A stretch of DNA of 8,073 bases, from the NCBI GenBank assembly GCA_965279595.1, contig CBDIIF010000002.1, forward strand, positions 1 through 8,073, read 5' to 3'. The notes beneath the pieces were generated by a model. The model saw only the letters and a program-made list of their open reading frames with translations, was not told where the DNA came from and did not search any database. Source of the stretch: CAIKLP01 sp965279595 (GTDB taxonomy: Bacteria; Bacteroidota; Bacteroidia; Sphingobacteriales; Sphingobacteriaceae). Shown here in pieces: positions 7,172-8,073 of this stretch (its first letter is position 1; each line of letters opens with the position of its first letter). Both the position numbers and the translations under genes were made by a program.

Positions 7172-8073
7172 TCAATAAATCACTGTGTCTTCTGCCCACT
7201 AAATGTATTGATGAGTATTCTAATGAAATTTAACAAAACATGATGATGCACATAGCACTACATATTTATATGATAAGTTTGTACAAGACTAACATTACAC
7301 TAAATCTGTTGAAAATTTTCTGCACACAATACACACTTATTTAATATATTTTTCTATCTTATTAGGAATATGGAACTTAGATTATTGGCCTTTTTTATCA
7401 TAGTCACCATAATCCATTGTTGTGCTTGTTTAAGTTTCCTATGTTGATTATTTTACTCTTGGAAATGGAATCTCCTTATACTAACTCTAACATTCTGTCA
7501 GTTGATCTCTCAACAATAGTTCTATCAATTAAATTCTAATATCTTCAAATGATGTGGACTTATTTATAATAAATGCATTCCAAATACAGATTTCATTAAT
7601 TTCATTCATTATCCCAGTTGATTTTGATTAATAAGAAAACTCATTTCTCAAACTATGATGAAAAAATGGAAACTTTTAATTAATCTTCTTATATTAATTC
7701 TAAGAATTATTATTACCAAAAAATAGTAACTTATCATCTAATGGGAGAGTTTCTTCAATTTCCATAGCCCCAGAATTTTTCATAAATCCTGCAAATTAGA
7801 TGTGATACATTTGCACAAAACCTTAAAGTTCATCCTAATGAAATTAAATTAGACTCTCATTAATAAATATTAAAATTGATCGATTCTTAAGCAATTCAAA
7901 TAATTGTAATAGACTTTCCTAGATTATTTATTCTTAACAAAATATTGATGAAACCACACACTATGAGTTTAAATCTATTAATATTATATTAATTAAATCA
8001 TCGATTTTGAATATTGGACTTTAAATCAGGTATAATTATGCTCCATCCTTAATTGTATGTGCTAATATTAATT
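7172..8073 (-). CDS. Domesticated PiggyBac transposase, PiggyMac-like (5' end outside window)
   Basis: The minus frame is open from the right edge to TGA 7174-7172: 299 codons, the C-terminal part only. The segment NEINEICIWNAFIINKSTSF followed by EDIRIQLIELLL matches the end of the PiggyBac DDE domain, where a conserved Asn-Ala helix precedes a short linker. After a Gln/Thr-rich linker comes a PiggyBac-type zinc ribbon: CIVC, then QCQSC, then VLCASSCFVKFHQNTH (coding 7333-7211). The segment LFELLKNRSILIFINESLIQ lies where PiggyBac enzymes have the second catalytic Asp (DN.F.S); here it reads INES, with Asn (codon 7861-7859). The G-G-V-D motif for the third Asp is also not visible near QKFPFFHHSLRN. 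In Paramecium, PiggyMac cuts internal eliminated sequences together with PiggyMac-like partners lacking a full triad. This gene is inferred to be such a partner. It is not an active transposon: no terminal repeats are seen. Confidence 0.78.
7258..7284 (-). other. Possible 27-nt stopless intron in the zinc ribbon
   Basis: On the minus strand this stretch starts GTACAAAC and ends TATGTAG, resembling an intron, and its length is 3n without TGA. Splicing would remove the fourth Cys of the ribbon (QCQSC would become QCQSLLC). Keeping it gives the complete CxxC, CxxC, CxxxCF...H set, so coding is favoured. Confidence 0.25.

Noticed and set aside
7370..7447. Plus-strand ATG with a signal-peptide-like start (MELRLLAFFIIVTIIH)
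   Set aside because: It is only 25 codons long and antisense to the linker before the PiggyBac zinc ribbon.
1..8073. CRISPR array, tRNA, rRNA, bacterial operon signals, terminal inverted repeats of a transposon
   Set aside because: None was seen. The DNA is eukaryotic nuclear with spliced genes, and no inverted repeats flank the transposase-derived gene within the window.

Overview
The window looks like macronuclear DNA of a Paramecium-type ciliate. Every long reading frame that makes sense as protein uses TAA and TAG as glutamine codons and ends only at TGA. The DNA is AT-rich, the introns are tiny (21-29 nt for the well supported ones, GT...AG), and neighbouring genes lie only 23-71 bp apart or overlap. 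Read with the standard code the window seems almost gene-free; read with the ciliate code it is nearly full. The species cannot be fixed from the sequence alone, and no piece looks like an unexcised internal eliminated sequence.

Six genes are supported, left to right. (1) 1-1288, minus: a multi-pass membrane protein resembling the TMEM161 family, running off the left edge. (2) 1312-3325, minus: a large Lys/Gln/Glu-rich, mostly coiled-coil protein of unknown function with one clear and one possible intron. (3) 3357-4982, plus: a protein with two cyclic-nucleotide-binding domains, the first with an intact binding cassette and the second degenerate, with a 21-nt intron carrying an in-frame TGA. 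(4) 4968-5508, minus: a small unknown basic protein with two canonical introns. (5) 5580-7102, minus: a B-box zinc finger plus coiled coil plus Pro/Gln-rich tail protein with three canonical introns. (6) 7172-8073, minus: the C-terminal part of a domesticated PiggyBac-type transposase, with its Cys/His zinc ribbon intact but at least one catalytic Asp position apparently replaced. It resembles the PiggyMac-like (PGML) partners of programmed DNA elimination.

The genes do not form an evident pathway. Genes 2 and 3 are divergent, with start codons 31 bp apart. Genes 3 and 4 converge and their coding ends overlap by 15 bp. Genes 4, 5 and 6 are tandem on the minus strand, as are genes 1 and 2. The most interesting items are the transposase-derived gene, the two introns whose 3' ends are AAG and GAG rather than TAG, and the two sequence-unique proteins (genes 2 and 4).
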